Shown: positions 15,032 through 24,030, counted from the first letter of the stretch. The stretch is DNA of 45,591 nt from a bacterium (GCA_021814165.1 JAKAIX010000004.1:1-45591), one strand, 5' to 3'. Notes: a model not told the origin generated them from the sequence alone. Translations and numbers: made by a program.

Positions 15032-16738
15032 TTATACTACTTCCTTAAGATAACATTCTTTGCATAAAATGTACGGCGCTTCCTCTTCCGTATAGTTCGT
15101 GGTGAAATCCGTGCCGCACTTGTCGCATGTTCTCGGAATCATCCTCAAATTTTTTACCCACTGCTTAAATTTTTCGTTGATCCTACAGAAAGGACATCGA
15201 CGCGGTAGCGGCAACCGCATCTGCCTCAAGAATGAAAGTTCCATCGCCGTAATCCTAAATCCCTTGCTGCACGTTTCACATTCTACCACCTCATCCAAGA
15301 TATCGTCCCCCGCGTCGTTTATATGATCCGGCAGATCTCTATATGACTTCGTAATCGTGTAGTTCCGCTCCTCCGGTTCGGCATAATAATACCCCTCTTC
15401 TTCCGCCTCCTTTTTCGAGAGCGGGAAAAAGTCATTTGCGATCGTCTCGTTATAGGCGAACTGCGCAAGCTCAACCGGAAAGAACTCGCCATATTTGTAT
15501 ACTCTCCCCTTTTTATCGACATACGGCATTGTGTCCATGTGCTCGCGGATCTTTGCCGTAAGCGTCTTGTATTCTTCCTCCGAGTACTTTTTATTCAAGA
15601 TCACATATTGACTTTTTCTTACCGCTACACACCCGAAGTGATGTGCGGCGCCATTTGAAAGTTTGCAGTAATTCGCGTCGATTAGGTTCAAACCACATTC
15701 CTGAGCAAAACGAACCCCCGAAACATCTTCTCCGACATTGCAGCATTCATAGCAGCGCGCCATATTATTTCCCCAACTCGAGATATCATATGAATCCTTC
15801 GTGGGGCGATCTTCTGCCATGAGGATAAACTTCGAATCCTGCACGTTTGTGGAATCGAAGCATTCTTTGCAGTTCTTCGACTGAAATACGTAGCTTCCCG
15901 TACAATCGACCGAGAAATCATCATACTTCGGTCTCGGCGGGAATTTTTTCCAGTGTTCTTCGGCTGCGTCCGCGGCTTCCCTGTATACCCTATATGATCC
16001 AAGATCCCATTTCTTAAGTTCCTCAAAATATCCTTCCCTGGAGTATTGCTTGTTAAAAATGTAATACTTCGAATTCCGAAGATTCGCGGATCCAAAGCAA
16101 TTTTGACAGTTATCACAATCACGCAGGAAGTAGCACTCGAGCGAATTCGTCACGTTTCCCCTTGTTCCCACACAACGATTGTTTTTGAACGCGTTCTGGT
16201 TGTCATAGCACATCTCGCAATTCATCGCGCACACGGTGTCGAATACCGACTTGTTGTGTACTTGGTAGAATCCGTACGCCGAATCTTCAATGTAATCCGC
16301 ATGAAAGAGGAGATAACAATTCTTAAGATGTCCCGTATGATTCGTATAAGGAGACGTTTGCATAGCAGGGATATCTATTGAGACCCCGAGAACCGGCGTC
16401 TCGCGCCATAACTCCCTGAACTGTTCGAAAAACGGGCGCGAAAAATCATACTCCCTGCCGTATTTGAATACATCCCAATCGTCCGACCACCAGCACTTCG
16501 GGCAGTACACTACATAAGGGGACTCGGATCGATAGGTCGATATAAAATCTTTTTTACAGAGATCACACGGACGTTTGTAGAGATTGAAGATGTTGAAAAA
16601 CGCCAGCCGCCTCTGGAGCCGACACTTGGGGCAAAACGTCGGCGGCGGTACCTGCATCTTCTCGTAGAACGCGAAATCCTCCGGTTCGATCGTGAACCGG
16701 CTTTTGCAATTCTGACAGAGTCTTGTTTCCGGATTCAT
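15032..16738 (-). CDS. cysteine-rich multi-zinc-ribbon repeat protein, array member 5
   Basis: 568 residues from the ATG at 16738. A longer reading from 16789 would run 50 bases into the upstream gene and lacks family similarity before MNPETRLCQNC, so I reject it. Ribbons 1 and 2 are intact. In the core it shares the stretch NNR...G-R-GNV and CYFLRD with member 4, and the second motif is changed to FGCVAVRKSQYVILNKKY. The C-terminal ribbon is the simple type (CDKCGTDFTTNY ... YILCKECY), with no H-x-H insert. Members 4 and 5 look like the closest pair. One base separates its start from the stop of member 4. Confidence 0.84.
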   Translation of the reverse strand: MNPETRLCQNCKSRFTIEPEDFAFYEKMQVPPPTFCPKCRLQRRLAFFNIFNLYKRPCDLCKKDFISTYRSESPYVVYCPKCWWSDDWDVFKYGREYDFSRPFFEQFRELWRETPVLGVSIDIPAMQTSPYTNHTGHLKNCYLLFHADYIEDSAYGFYQVHNKSVFDTVCAMNCEMCYDNQNAFKNNRCVGTRGNVTNSLECYFLRDCDNCQNCFGSANLRNSKYYIFNKQYSREGYFEELKKWDLGSYRVYREAADAAEEHWKKFPPRPKYDDFSVDCTGSYVFQSKNCKECFDSTNVQDSKFILMAEDRPTKDSYDISSWGNNMARCYECCNVGEDVSGVRFAQECGLNLIDANYCKLSNGAAHHFGCVAVRKSQYVILNKKYSEEEYKTLTAKIREHMDTMPYVDKKGRVYKYGEFFPVELAQFAYNETIANDFFPLSKKEAEEEGYYYAEPEERNYTITKSYRDLPDHINDAGDDILDEVVECETCSKGFRITAMELSFLRQMRLPLPRRCPFCRINEKFKQWVKNLRMIPRTCDKCGTDFTTNYTEEEAPYILCKECYLKEVV

Positions 16739-16739
16739 A

Positions 16740-18446
16740 TCAAAAAATATACTCAAGATAACACTTCGTACAATATGCGATGGGCGCATCCTCTTTCCGG
16801 TAACTCGTTCTGAAATGTTTCCCGCACTTATCGCAATCCCGTTCGATGAGAGTCATTTGCCACGACCAACGCTTCACTTTTTCCTCTATCCGACAAAAGG
16901 GGCAGCGCCGCGGAAGCGGCAGGTTGTGCTGTCTTAGAAATTGGAGTTCCTGGTGGGTTATCTTGTAACCTCTCGGACATGTCGTACATTTGATTACCTC
17001 GTTCAAGACACCATCTTTCGCGTCCCGAACGTGATCGGGTAAGTCCGCCGCATTCATGGTAGTTGCATATTCATTCGGTGACATTTCCGCCCACGTAAGG
17101 CCCCTTTGTAACGCTTCTTCCTTATCAAGCGGGTAGAACATCTGCGCGAAAGTGTCGTTATAATCGTGGGGAGAAAGAGACATGGGAAAAAACTCACCAT
17201 ATTTATATTCATACCCCATCGCATCCCTATAGGGCGATGCTTCCATATGAGCCAATATCTTTTTTCTTATCGCGTGAAAGGCCTCTTTATCGTATCGTTT
17301 ATTGAACACACAGTACTCTTTGTTTCTCAAGCCGGAACATCCCAGAAGAAACGCATCGTTCATACAGCTCTTCGAATATTCGACGTGGTGGCTATTATGG
17401 ATATCCTGGCTGAACTTTACGTCGGAAACGTTATTGCCTATTGTTATGCCCTCGTAGATCCGCTCCGCGTTTTCTCCCCAATCTACATAGTCATAACTAT
17501 CTTTTACACTCGGGGTCTTAATAAGCATCATATATTTGCAATCTTCACAGTATCCGGAATCGTAACACTCCTTGCAGTTTTTCGAATAAAAAACATAGTT
17601 GCCGGTGCAGTTATCGTTAAACATATAGTCGTAGCATGGATTCGGGATCGAGTTTTTCCAAATTTCTTCGGCGCGTGATTTCATCTCCTGATACGTCTTG
17701 TACGAACCGAGATCCATTTCATTTAATTTCTTTTCGTACTCTTCCTTCGTTAGTTGCTCGTTGAAAAAAACGTACTTCTTGTTGTGCAGGTTCGCCGAAC
17801 CGAAGCAGTGCTCCGCGCTTTTCGCGTCACGAAGGAAGTAGCAATCGAAAGAAGTATGAACATTTCCGCGGGATCCGTGGACGCGGTTGTTTCTGAAACC
17901 GTTCAAACCGTCATAACACTGCTCGCATTCCCAATATACGCTGCAATCGAGAAGTGATTTATCCCGTGTTAAATAGAAGCCATATTGGCAATCCTCATCG
18001 TAGTCCGAGTAGAAAATCAGATAACAGTTCTTGGAGTGATCGCAATGGTTGGTATACGGAGAAAGCTCGGTCACGCTTTTTGTGACCGCGATGCCCCGTA
18101 TGGGGACTTTGTGCAGAAATTCGTCCAGCTGCTCGAAAAATGGCTTTGAAAAATCATACTCGCGGGCGTAATCTTCGGGATTCCACTTATCCGACCACCA
18201 GCAGTCCGCGCAGTATACCGTATAGGGCGCATCCGGTTTGTACATCGATATCTTTTCTTCTCCGCATAGATCACACTTCCTCTTATACAAGCGGAACCCC
18301 TTGAACCACGCCAACCGCCTCTGGAGTCGGCACTTCGGGCAAAACGTCGGCGGCGGCACCTGTATCTTTTCGTAGAACCCGAAGTCATCGGGTTCCATAA
18401 CGAATGGGTTCTTACAGTTTTGGCACGTTTTCGTCTCCTGATTCAT
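16740..18446 (-). CDS. cysteine-rich multi-zinc-ribbon repeat protein, array member 4
   Basis: 568 residues, sister to member 5. All four ribbons keep their cysteines: CQNC/CPKC, CDLC/YCADCWW, CTTC/CPFC and CDKC/YCTKCY. In the first core half the usual LRNK motif reads CFGSANLHNKKYVFFNEQL, and in the second LRNKEYCVFNKRY. Between them lie NCTGNYVFYSKNCKECYDS and DSYDYVDWGENAERIYEG, which give a clear sense of a repeating extended-strand structure with cysteine at regular positions. It overlaps member 3 by 4 bases, which suggests coupled translation. Function unknown. Confidence 0.85.
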   Translation of the reverse strand: MNQETKTCQNCKNPFVMEPDDFGFYEKIQVPPPTFCPKCRLQRRLAWFKGFRLYKRKCDLCGEEKISMYKPDAPYTVYCADCWWSDKWNPEDYAREYDFSKPFFEQLDEFLHKVPIRGIAVTKSVTELSPYTNHCDHSKNCYLIFYSDYDEDCQYGFYLTRDKSLLDCSVYWECEQCYDGLNGFRNNRVHGSRGNVHTSFDCYFLRDAKSAEHCFGSANLHNKKYVFFNEQLTKEEYEKKLNEMDLGSYKTYQEMKSRAEEIWKNSIPNPCYDYMFNDNCTGNYVFYSKNCKECYDSGYCEDCKYMMLIKTPSVKDSYDYVDWGENAERIYEGITIGNNVSDVKFSQDIHNSHHVEYSKSCMNDAFLLGCSGLRNKEYCVFNKRYDKEAFHAIRKKILAHMEASPYRDAMGYEYKYGEFFPMSLSPHDYNDTFAQMFYPLDKEEALQRGLTWAEMSPNEYATTMNAADLPDHVRDAKDGVLNEVIKCTTCPRGYKITHQELQFLRQHNLPLPRRCPFCRIEEKVKRWSWQMTLIERDCDKCGKHFRTSYRKEDAPIAYCTKCYLEYIF

Positions 18447-20161
18447 ATGATTACCTTCTTATGACACTCATCGCACACGACGTGATCCCGCATCCCCTGC
18501 GGCGGCATCCCGATGACCGGCGTTCCGCACAAAGAACAAGGCAGCTCCTCGAGTACGAGATTGTTAAGCCATCCGAATCTTAATTTCATACGTTCCTCCG
18601 GATGAAACTCCGGTATCGCAATATGTTCTTTCTTATAAAACGCGAGTTCCGCCTTCGTCAAACGGAACAATCTCCCTGTCCCGCGCGACGCCAACGCAGA
18701 ATCCAAAATATCGTCGGAAACTTCTTCTATGTCCCCTATGGTAGCGCTGTCCACAATCTTCCCCGAAAACTCCGAATGTTCCCCGACCACATACCATATC
18801 CCCTCTCTTTTCGCTTCCTCTTCCGACAAGGGATCCGATAATTGCGCAAGCGAAGCGTTATAAGGGAATGGACTGAGCTTGATCGGGAAAAACTCCCCAT
18901 ATTCACCATTCTTGAGCATCGCTGTTTTTATCTCGTCCAGTTTCCTCCAATATTCGTCCTCCGAATATTGGACGTTCAAAATACAGAACTTCTTGTTTAC
19001 CAGTCCTACACACCCAAAGCAATTATCGCACGATCGCATGTTCATGGAGTACTCAAGGTTATGGCATTGTCCCCGAAGCATCGAGCTGAACTTTATTTCG
19101 AATCCATCATATGGGGAGACGGTAAAGTAACACTTCTCCGGTTTCGTACCGAGAAACACATCCATCGAATCTTTCGCGGCAAGCTGAAAATCATCATATC
19201 GCAGATTTTCACCTCCAACGACGAAAAAACATCGGTAGCAGTCCTTACAATTCTCCAGAAGATTCCCCGAGGAACGGACACTCTGCTCATTCAGGGAAAT
19301 TCTCTTCGGCGACTCCCGCAATAATTCAAGAAATTTGTCTTTCCAACGTTCCAATTCGCTCGCGTTCCCGAGATTTATCTCTTCCATTTTTCTCTCATAC
19401 TCTTCTTCCGACAATTGCGTGTTGAAGAAGTTGTACTTCTTATTTCTCAGGTTCACGCACCCGAAGCAGTATTCGCAATTCCGGCAATCGTACAAAAAAG
19501 CGCTTTCGAGACAATATTTCGAGAAATAGGTAAAAAAACAATGATAGCAATCCCTTACGTGTACTATGTCAAAACATTTATCCGACGACCACGAGACGAG
19601 CACGTCGACGTCGTCCCTGGAATGCATCGGCCAGTTGCCATACTGTACATTCTCGGCATTCATGCCTCCGAACACGTAGTAGCAATTTTTCAGTTGAACG
19701 CCGTAGGCCGCATACTCGCTGTCGACACTCATTGGATCTCCGGTATTTGCCGCCTGCGGCACCTGTTTTTTTATATTATCGAATTGCTCAAAAAACTGCT
19801 TCTTTTCGTCGAAGCTGCTCCCGTAATTCATCGGATCCCAGTCCCCACTCCAGTAGTAGTCAAAATCAAAGATGGGAGACGGTCCTCCCTCCGGAATCTG
19901 CGAAATGAGCATTTCATTGTGCCCCGGAACATTGCATTTTTTCTTGAAAAATGTCGTGTAATTCGTGAAAGCTCTTCTCGTTCGAACACGGCATCTCGGG
20001 CATAAGAGAGGCGGTGGGACGCGGAGCATTCGGTAGAAACCGATGTCCTCCTTTTCAATATTGAAACGCTGTGCGCATTGTTTACAGACACGCTCATGAG
20101 GTACGAGTTCTAGGAGAATCGCATCGAGTGCCTTGTCGAATTGTGGGGTTTTTGAGGTCAT
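18443..20161 (-). CDS. cysteine-rich repeat protein, array member 3, with degenerate ribbons 2 and 3
   Basis: 572 residues from the ATG at 20161, which overlaps the member 2 stop by 4 bases (ATGA); the longer reading from 20245 is an out-of-frame overlap and is rejected. The most divergent member. It has an N-terminal extension, DAILLELVPHERVCKQC, that resembles the lead-in to ribbon 3 of its paralogues. Ribbon 1 is intact (Cys26, 29, 54, 57). Ribbon 2 has lost its second cysteine pair (FDYYWSGDWD in place of YCxxCWWSDKWD), and ribbon 3 has no cysteine at all (ASRGTGRLF ... EFHPEER). Ribbon 4 is the simple type. The core motifs CFGCVNLRNKKYNFFNTQL and FGCVGLVNKKFCILNVQY remain. The pattern suggests relaxed or altered metal binding with the fold kept. 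Confidence 0.82.
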   Translation of the reverse strand: MTSKTPQFDKALDAILLELVPHERVCKQCAQRFNIEKEDIGFYRMLRVPPPLLCPRCRVRTRRAFTNYTTFFKKKCNVPGHNEMLISQIPEGGPSPIFDFDYYWSGDWDPMNYGSSFDEKKQFFEQFDNIKKQVPQAANTGDPMSVDSEYAAYGVQLKNCYYVFGGMNAENVQYGNWPMHSRDDVDVLVSWSSDKCFDIVHVRDCYHCFFTYFSKYCLESAFLYDCRNCEYCFGCVNLRNKKYNFFNTQLSEEEYERKMEEINLGNASELERWKDKFLELLRESPKRISLNEQSVRSSGNLLENCKDCYRCFFVVGGENLRYDDFQLAAKDSMDVFLGTKPEKCYFTVSPYDGFEIKFSSMLRGQCHNLEYSMNMRSCDNCFGCVGLVNKKFCILNVQYSEDEYWRKLDEIKTAMLKNGEYGEFFPIKLSPFPYNASLAQLSDPLSEEEAKREGIWYVVGEHSEFSGKIVDSATIGDIEEVSDDILDSALASRGTGRLFRLTKAELAFYKKEHIAIPEFHPEERMKLRFGWLNNLVLEELPCSLCGTPVIGMPPQGMRDHVVCDECHKKVII

Positions 20162-21924
20162 GCCACTTCCGCCTGATAACACTGTTCGCAGTATACGATT
20201 TCCGGTCTCTCGGGCGAGTATGGCGTTTGAATCGTATTTGAACAACGAGCAGCGCCATGAACGTGAGAAATAAGATTTTTATAATTTCCACGCTCTGAAG
20301 AAACCCCTGTGCACTCACAGGATCTCTCGAAGAGCTTTCGGGGAAGGAGTTTTTTCATTCTCGCCTTATGGCGCTCCAGCGGCGAAACGCGGGGAATTGG
20401 AAGCTGCATCCTTCTATAAAACTCGAGTTCCATAGGAACGAGGCGATAGGGTTTACCCGACACCTCACATTTCAGAACCTTTTGGAGAATATCATCTTTC
20501 ACATACCCAATATCATCCGGAATCGCGTAGTCGGAGAACTCGTATCTCGCGTCCGACTCGTAGTCGCTCCATAAATATCCTTTCCCAATCGCTTCTTCTT
20601 TCGTAATCGGGTAGTAATCCTGCGCCGCGGTTTCGTTATAACCGTACGGAGCGAACTCCACGGGAAAGAACTCTCCATATCCATATACTCTCCCGTTTTT
20701 CCCTTCGTACGGCATATCCGCCATATGCCGCCGTATTTTCGGCACAAGCGTTTCGTACTCTTCTTTCGTATATTTCTTGTTCAAAACGCAGTACTCCCCG
20801 CTCCTCATATTGGCGCATCCGAAGCAGTTCTTGCTGTCGATCACGGAATAGCAGTACTCGACGTCGGATGAGTGTATTTTTTTCAAAGGATCGCCGCTCA
20901 TGCAGAAGTTGCAGAATTTCGAGTTATACACTCCCCCGCCGCTCGCGCACTCGTAGCTCAACTCGGATGCGCCATGCGCGCTCTCGTCATAGCTGTCGCG
21001 AAGCCACCCTCCTATATAGATATGTTTCGCATCCTCGCTGTCTTCCACGTCCCAGGAATCGAACACCCGTTTCGAATTGGTGATGTGGTTTCCGCTCACT
21101 TCGTTCGATCTCAGTATGGACGCGAAACGATGGGGAACGACGTTCCAGAGCGTTTCTGCGCGGGCGCGCAACTCGCTGAAGTTCTTATACGAACTCAGCG
21201 GATGTTCTTCCAGAAATTCCTCATACGACTCCTTCGAGCGGGGTTCGTTAAACAAGTAGTATTGCTTGTTTCTGAGTCCCGCACACCCGAGGCAGTTCGA
21301 ACAGTTCCGGCAATCGAAAGAAAAAAATATGTTTTGAGAGTCGGAACAATCCCTTGAGCCCACGACGCGATAACATTTCTCGCAGTTGATATTTTCGTAC
21401 GCGAGCTCGCTGTTCAGCATCCAGAAATTATCGAGGGAATTTTTGGTATAAAGCGCATAGGTATTGTACGCGGAATCTTCGTTGTAGTGTCCGCCCACGT
21501 TCAGATAGCAGTTCTTGTCATCGGTTTCCTGATTCACCCACTCGCTGTTTACGGTATTCAGGTTCAGGATCGAAACGTGCGGCGTCACGTACAATAGCTC
21601 CCTGAACTGTTCGAAAAAAGGGCGCGAAAAATCATACTCCTTCCCGTAAGAAAACGGACTCCACGTGTCGCCCCACCAGCATTTTTTGCAGTACATCGGA
21701 TATGGTTTGTCGGGCGAGACGCGCGAAACGACCGTCTCTCCGCACAAATCGCATTTCCTTTTATAAAGTGCGCGTTCGTTCCTCCATGCGATCCTCCGTT
21801 GCTCCCTGCATTCGGGGCAGAGTGTCGGCGGCGGGACCTGTATACGCTCGTAAAACGAAAGATCATCGGGTCCGATGACGAAAGGATTCTTGCAATTCTG
21901 ACAAATCTTAGTCTCTTGATTCAT
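20158..21924 (-). CDS. cysteine-rich repeat protein, array member 2, with degenerate ribbon 3
   Basis: 588 residues. Ribbons 1 and 2 are intact. Ribbon 3 keeps the surrounding residues (YRLVPMELEFYRRMQLPIPR) but three of its four cysteines are gone (CEVSGK and VSPLERHK). Ribbon 4 is the H-x-H type (CECTG, SHVHGAARC, YCEQCY). Core motifs are CLGCAGLRNKQYYLFNEPR and CFGCANMRSGEYCVLNKKY. A 36-base spacer carrying the AGGAATT repeat separates it from member 1, as in front of member 6. Because members 2 and 6 share spacer and ribbon-4 type, they may descend from a duplicated block. Function unknown. Confidence 0.84.
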   Translation of the reverse strand: MNQETKICQNCKNPFVIGPDDLSFYERIQVPPPTLCPECREQRRIAWRNERALYKRKCDLCGETVVSRVSPDKPYPMYCKKCWWGDTWSPFSYGKEYDFSRPFFEQFRELLYVTPHVSILNLNTVNSEWVNQETDDKNCYLNVGGHYNEDSAYNTYALYTKNSLDNFWMLNSELAYENINCEKCYRVVGSRDCSDSQNIFFSFDCRNCSNCLGCAGLRNKQYYLFNEPRSKESYEEFLEEHPLSSYKNFSELRARAETLWNVVPHRFASILRSNEVSGNHITNSKRVFDSWDVEDSEDAKHIYIGGWLRDSYDESAHGASELSYECASGGGVYNSKFCNFCMSGDPLKKIHSSDVEYCYSVIDSKNCFGCANMRSGEYCVLNKKYTKEEYETLVPKIRRHMADMPYEGKNGRVYGYGEFFPVEFAPYGYNETAAQDYYPITKEEAIGKGYLWSDYESDARYEFSDYAIPDDIGYVKDDILQKVLKCEVSGKPYRLVPMELEFYRRMQLPIPRVSPLERHKARMKKLLPRKLFERSCECTGVSSERGNYKNLISHVHGAARCSNTIQTPYSPERPEIVYCEQCYQAEVA

Positions 21925-21960
21925 AATTCATAATTCCTAATTCTTTATTCCTGATTCCTG
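21925..21960. repeat. dispersed repeat as intra-array spacer (member 1 / member 2)
   Basis: Minus strand: AGGAATCAGGAATAAAGAAT then TAGGAATTATGAATT before the ATG. It matches 15003-15031 over about 27 bases plus a short extra AATT unit. Confidence 0.75.
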
Positions 21961-23673
21961 CTACGCCACTTCCGATTGATAACACCGTTCGCAGTACAAG
22001 ATTTCTTTCGTGTCAGGGGGATAGTTCGACTGGAACGTGTTCGAACACCTTCCTTCCGGATGATGAGAATGTACTGTCGAGTTCTTATACGTCTTGTAAT
22101 CGCACCCGCACTGTCGCGACTCGAAGAGCCGGTTGGGTCCGCGCGCACGGAATCGTTTCAAGTGTCTGCAATCGGGACATTCTCTCGGCAAAGGAACCTC
22201 GAGGTGTTTGTAGAACTCGAATTCACCCGGAATAATCCGAAAATTTTTTTTGCATGCGGTGCATACGAAAATTTCCTTCGGCACGTCGATTCGAATGTCC
22301 TTGATCGAATCGGGAACCGTATCCCAAGAAACAGACTCCTTTCCGTATGTCCCGCGCGGGGTACCTTCCCACGAGAATCCGAGCGCAAGCGTTTCTTCTT
22401 TCGAAAGAGGAAACTGATCCTGCGCGGCACTTTCGTTGTAGCCGAAGGCACTCATTCCCGCGGGGAAGAATGTACCGTATATCCCGTCCCGCTTCATGTC
22501 CGTAATGATTTCCTGCCTTTTCTCCTCATATTCCTCCTTGGAATACTGCTTATTGAGAATGCAATAATCCTTCTTTCTCAGTCCTACACACCCAAAACAG
22601 TGATTCGAATTGAAGCAATACGATGAGTATTCCATAAAACTGCACGACCAACACACCGCACAGCTTATGTAATGGGAGGTGTCGATGCCCGCGTTGATCG
22701 AGTTATAGATAAGTTCGGCTCCTCTCCCCGCCGTATCGCAGTCCATGCAATCCTTCGCATTCCGCCACACGTGCACCCCGTATGTACAATCCTCGGAATC
22801 GTAGCAATGGAAGCACGAACGACAGTTTTTCGCGTCTTTGATGTAGTTTCCCGAGGAGTTCGGAGCGTTATATACCTCGCCGAACCTCCTCGGTTGCGTC
22901 GCGGCAAACTCTTCGAATCGTTTTCGCATCGCTTCCCTTCCGCTCCACGTGTCGAGACGCGCCTCTTTCTTGAATGTTTCGTACTCTTCTCGCGAGAGCG
23001 ATTTATTGAACACGTGATATTGTTTGTTTCTCAAGTTCACGCATCCGATACAATCGGAGCACCCGCGACAGTCGAGGAGAAAATATCCGTCATGGGAATC
23101 GTGGCATCCTTTGCTGTAAAAAAGTTTGTAGGAGTTATAACAGTCGTCGCTCTCGTACGAAAGTTCCGTCTTCGAGGCAAACGAAACGTCCGTGCAATTA
23201 CGGCATTCCTGAATCCAGTAGCAGTGGGTGCAGTCCTCGTTATTCGAGGACTCGATAATCATGTAGCAGTTCTTGTTGTCGGCCGAGATGTTCACATACT
23301 CGGAATTTACGCTCCGCTCGTACATCAGACCGACCTTCGGCACAGCGTTCAAAAGCGCACCGAGCTGTTCCAAAAATGATCTCGAAGGATTATAAGAGAT
23401 CCCGAAATCCTTCGCGTCCCACGCATCCGAGAACCAGCAGTCGTGACACCACACCCTGAACGGTTTACTCGGACTGTACATCGAGACGCCTTCCTTCCCG
23501 CACCGATCGCACTTCCTTTTGTAAAACGACCGCTCATTCCTGAACGCGAGCCGGTGCCGCGCACGGCACAGAGGACACGATCGCGGGACGGATACGCCGA
23601 TCTTTTCATAGAAGATCGTGTCGTCGGGTTGAATCTCAAAATCCTTCCTACAAATATTACAGGACGCCATCAT
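21961..23673 (-). CDS. cysteine-rich multi-zinc-ribbon repeat protein, array member 1 (promoter-proximal)
   Basis: 570 residues; the first gene transcribed. It lacks the MNxET leader of the others and begins MMASCNIC, giving ribbon 1 as Cys5, 8, 33, 36 with the same 24-residue spacing. Ribbon 2 ends in WCHDCWFSDAWD. The core is the richest in cysteine of the set (for example CTHCYWIQECRNC and CWSCSFMEYSSYC). The motifs CIGCVNLRNKQYHVFNKSL and CFGCVGLRKKDYCILNKQY close the two halves. Ribbon 3 is CTAC/CPDC and ribbon 4 the H-x-H type (VHSHHPEGRC, YCERCY). A TATAAT lies 15 bases before the start. Function unknown. Confidence 0.85.
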   Translation of the reverse strand: MMASCNICRKDFEIQPDDTIFYEKIGVSVPRSCPLCRARHRLAFRNERSFYKRKCDRCGKEGVSMYSPSKPFRVWCHDCWFSDAWDAKDFGISYNPSRSFLEQLGALLNAVPKVGLMYERSVNSEYVNISADNKNCYMIIESSNNEDCTHCYWIQECRNCTDVSFASKTELSYESDDCYNSYKLFYSKGCHDSHDGYFLLDCRGCSDCIGCVNLRNKQYHVFNKSLSREEYETFKKEARLDTWSGREAMRKRFEEFAATQPRRFGEVYNAPNSSGNYIKDAKNCRSCFHCYDSEDCTYGVHVWRNAKDCMDCDTAGRGAELIYNSINAGIDTSHYISCAVCWSCSFMEYSSYCFNSNHCFGCVGLRKKDYCILNKQYSKEEYEEKRQEIITDMKRDGIYGTFFPAGMSAFGYNESAAQDQFPLSKEETLALGFSWEGTPRGTYGKESVSWDTVPDSIKDIRIDVPKEIFVCTACKKNFRIIPGEFEFYKHLEVPLPRECPDCRHLKRFRARGPNRLFESRQCGCDYKTYKNSTVHSHHPEGRCSNTFQSNYPPDTKEILYCERCYQSEVA

Positions 23674-23688
23674 ATGTTATATAAAGCC

Positions 23689-23694
23689 ATTATA
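23689..23694 (-). promoter_or_regulatory. -10 box for the seven-gene array
   Basis: Perfect TATAAT, 15 bases upstream of the member 1 ATG; the -35 region is weak. Because the genes overlap or nearly abut, this is probably the main promoter of the whole 12 kb unit. A terminator just upstream (23722-23750) insulates it. Confidence 0.5.
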
Positions 23695-23721
23695 ACCTCT
23701 TGAGACGGAAAGGCATATTGG

Positions 23722-23750
23722 AAAACAAAAACGGCTCCCGACGGGGACCG
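23722..23750 (-). terminator. intrinsic terminator between the 60-codon gene and the array
   Basis: Minus strand: a GC stem CGGTCCCC-GTC-GGGAGCCG (one mismatch, one wobble) followed by TTTTTGTTTT. It ends the upstream transcript before the array promoter. Confidence 0.65.
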
Positions 23751-23807
23751 AATATCACTGCGCAAACTCCGCTCTTTCTTACGAAAGAAGCAACCTTTTC
23801 TTTCTCT

Positions 23808-23990
23808 TTACAATCCTCCCGAGTCACCCGAGTCGCTGTCTTCCTCAAGCTCTTCCACCTTCTCGCCTAAGAGCATGCGATGGCGCCTCAAAAGCCTTCT
23901 GCACCTGAATGTAAGCGTAAGCCCTTTCACGATCGAGTAGACCGTGTAAATAATGATGAGCGCCAGTACGATAACGAGCCAGAGGGGCAT
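23808..23990 (-). CDS. 60-residue single-pass membrane protein
   Basis: One strong N-terminal hydrophobic helix (about residues 3-22) followed by an arginine-rich stretch (RCRRLLRRHR) and a very acidic tail (EELEEDSDSGDSG). By the positive-inside rule the tail is cytoplasmic. A TATAAT with TTGCAT at 16-bp spacing ends 12 bases before the ATG, and a terminator follows, so it looks like a real single-gene unit. Function unknown. Confidence 0.6.
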   Translation of the reverse strand: MPLWLVIVLALIIIYTVYSIVKGLTLTFRCRRLLRRHRMLLGEKVEELEEDSDSGDSGGL

Positions 23991-24002
23991 TTCTTTGATT
24001 AT

Positions 24003-24030
24003 ATTATATCACAACTTCCAAAAAATGCAA
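24003..24030 (-). promoter_or_regulatory. promoter of the 60-codon membrane gene
   Basis: TTGCAT (24030-24025), a 16-bp spacer and TATAAT (24008-24003), directly after the cutA stop. Confidence 0.5.

Noticed and set aside
16739-16789. Longer start for array member 5
   Set aside because: Family similarity begins at MNPETRLCQNC; the extension overlaps member 4.
20162-20245. Longer start for array member 3
   Set aside because: Would run 84 bases into member 2; the ATGA overlap at 20158-20161 is the common arrangement in this array.
15003-21960. CRISPR-like repeat pair in the cysteine-rich array
   Set aside because: Only two copies about 7 kb apart, no spacers and no cas genes.
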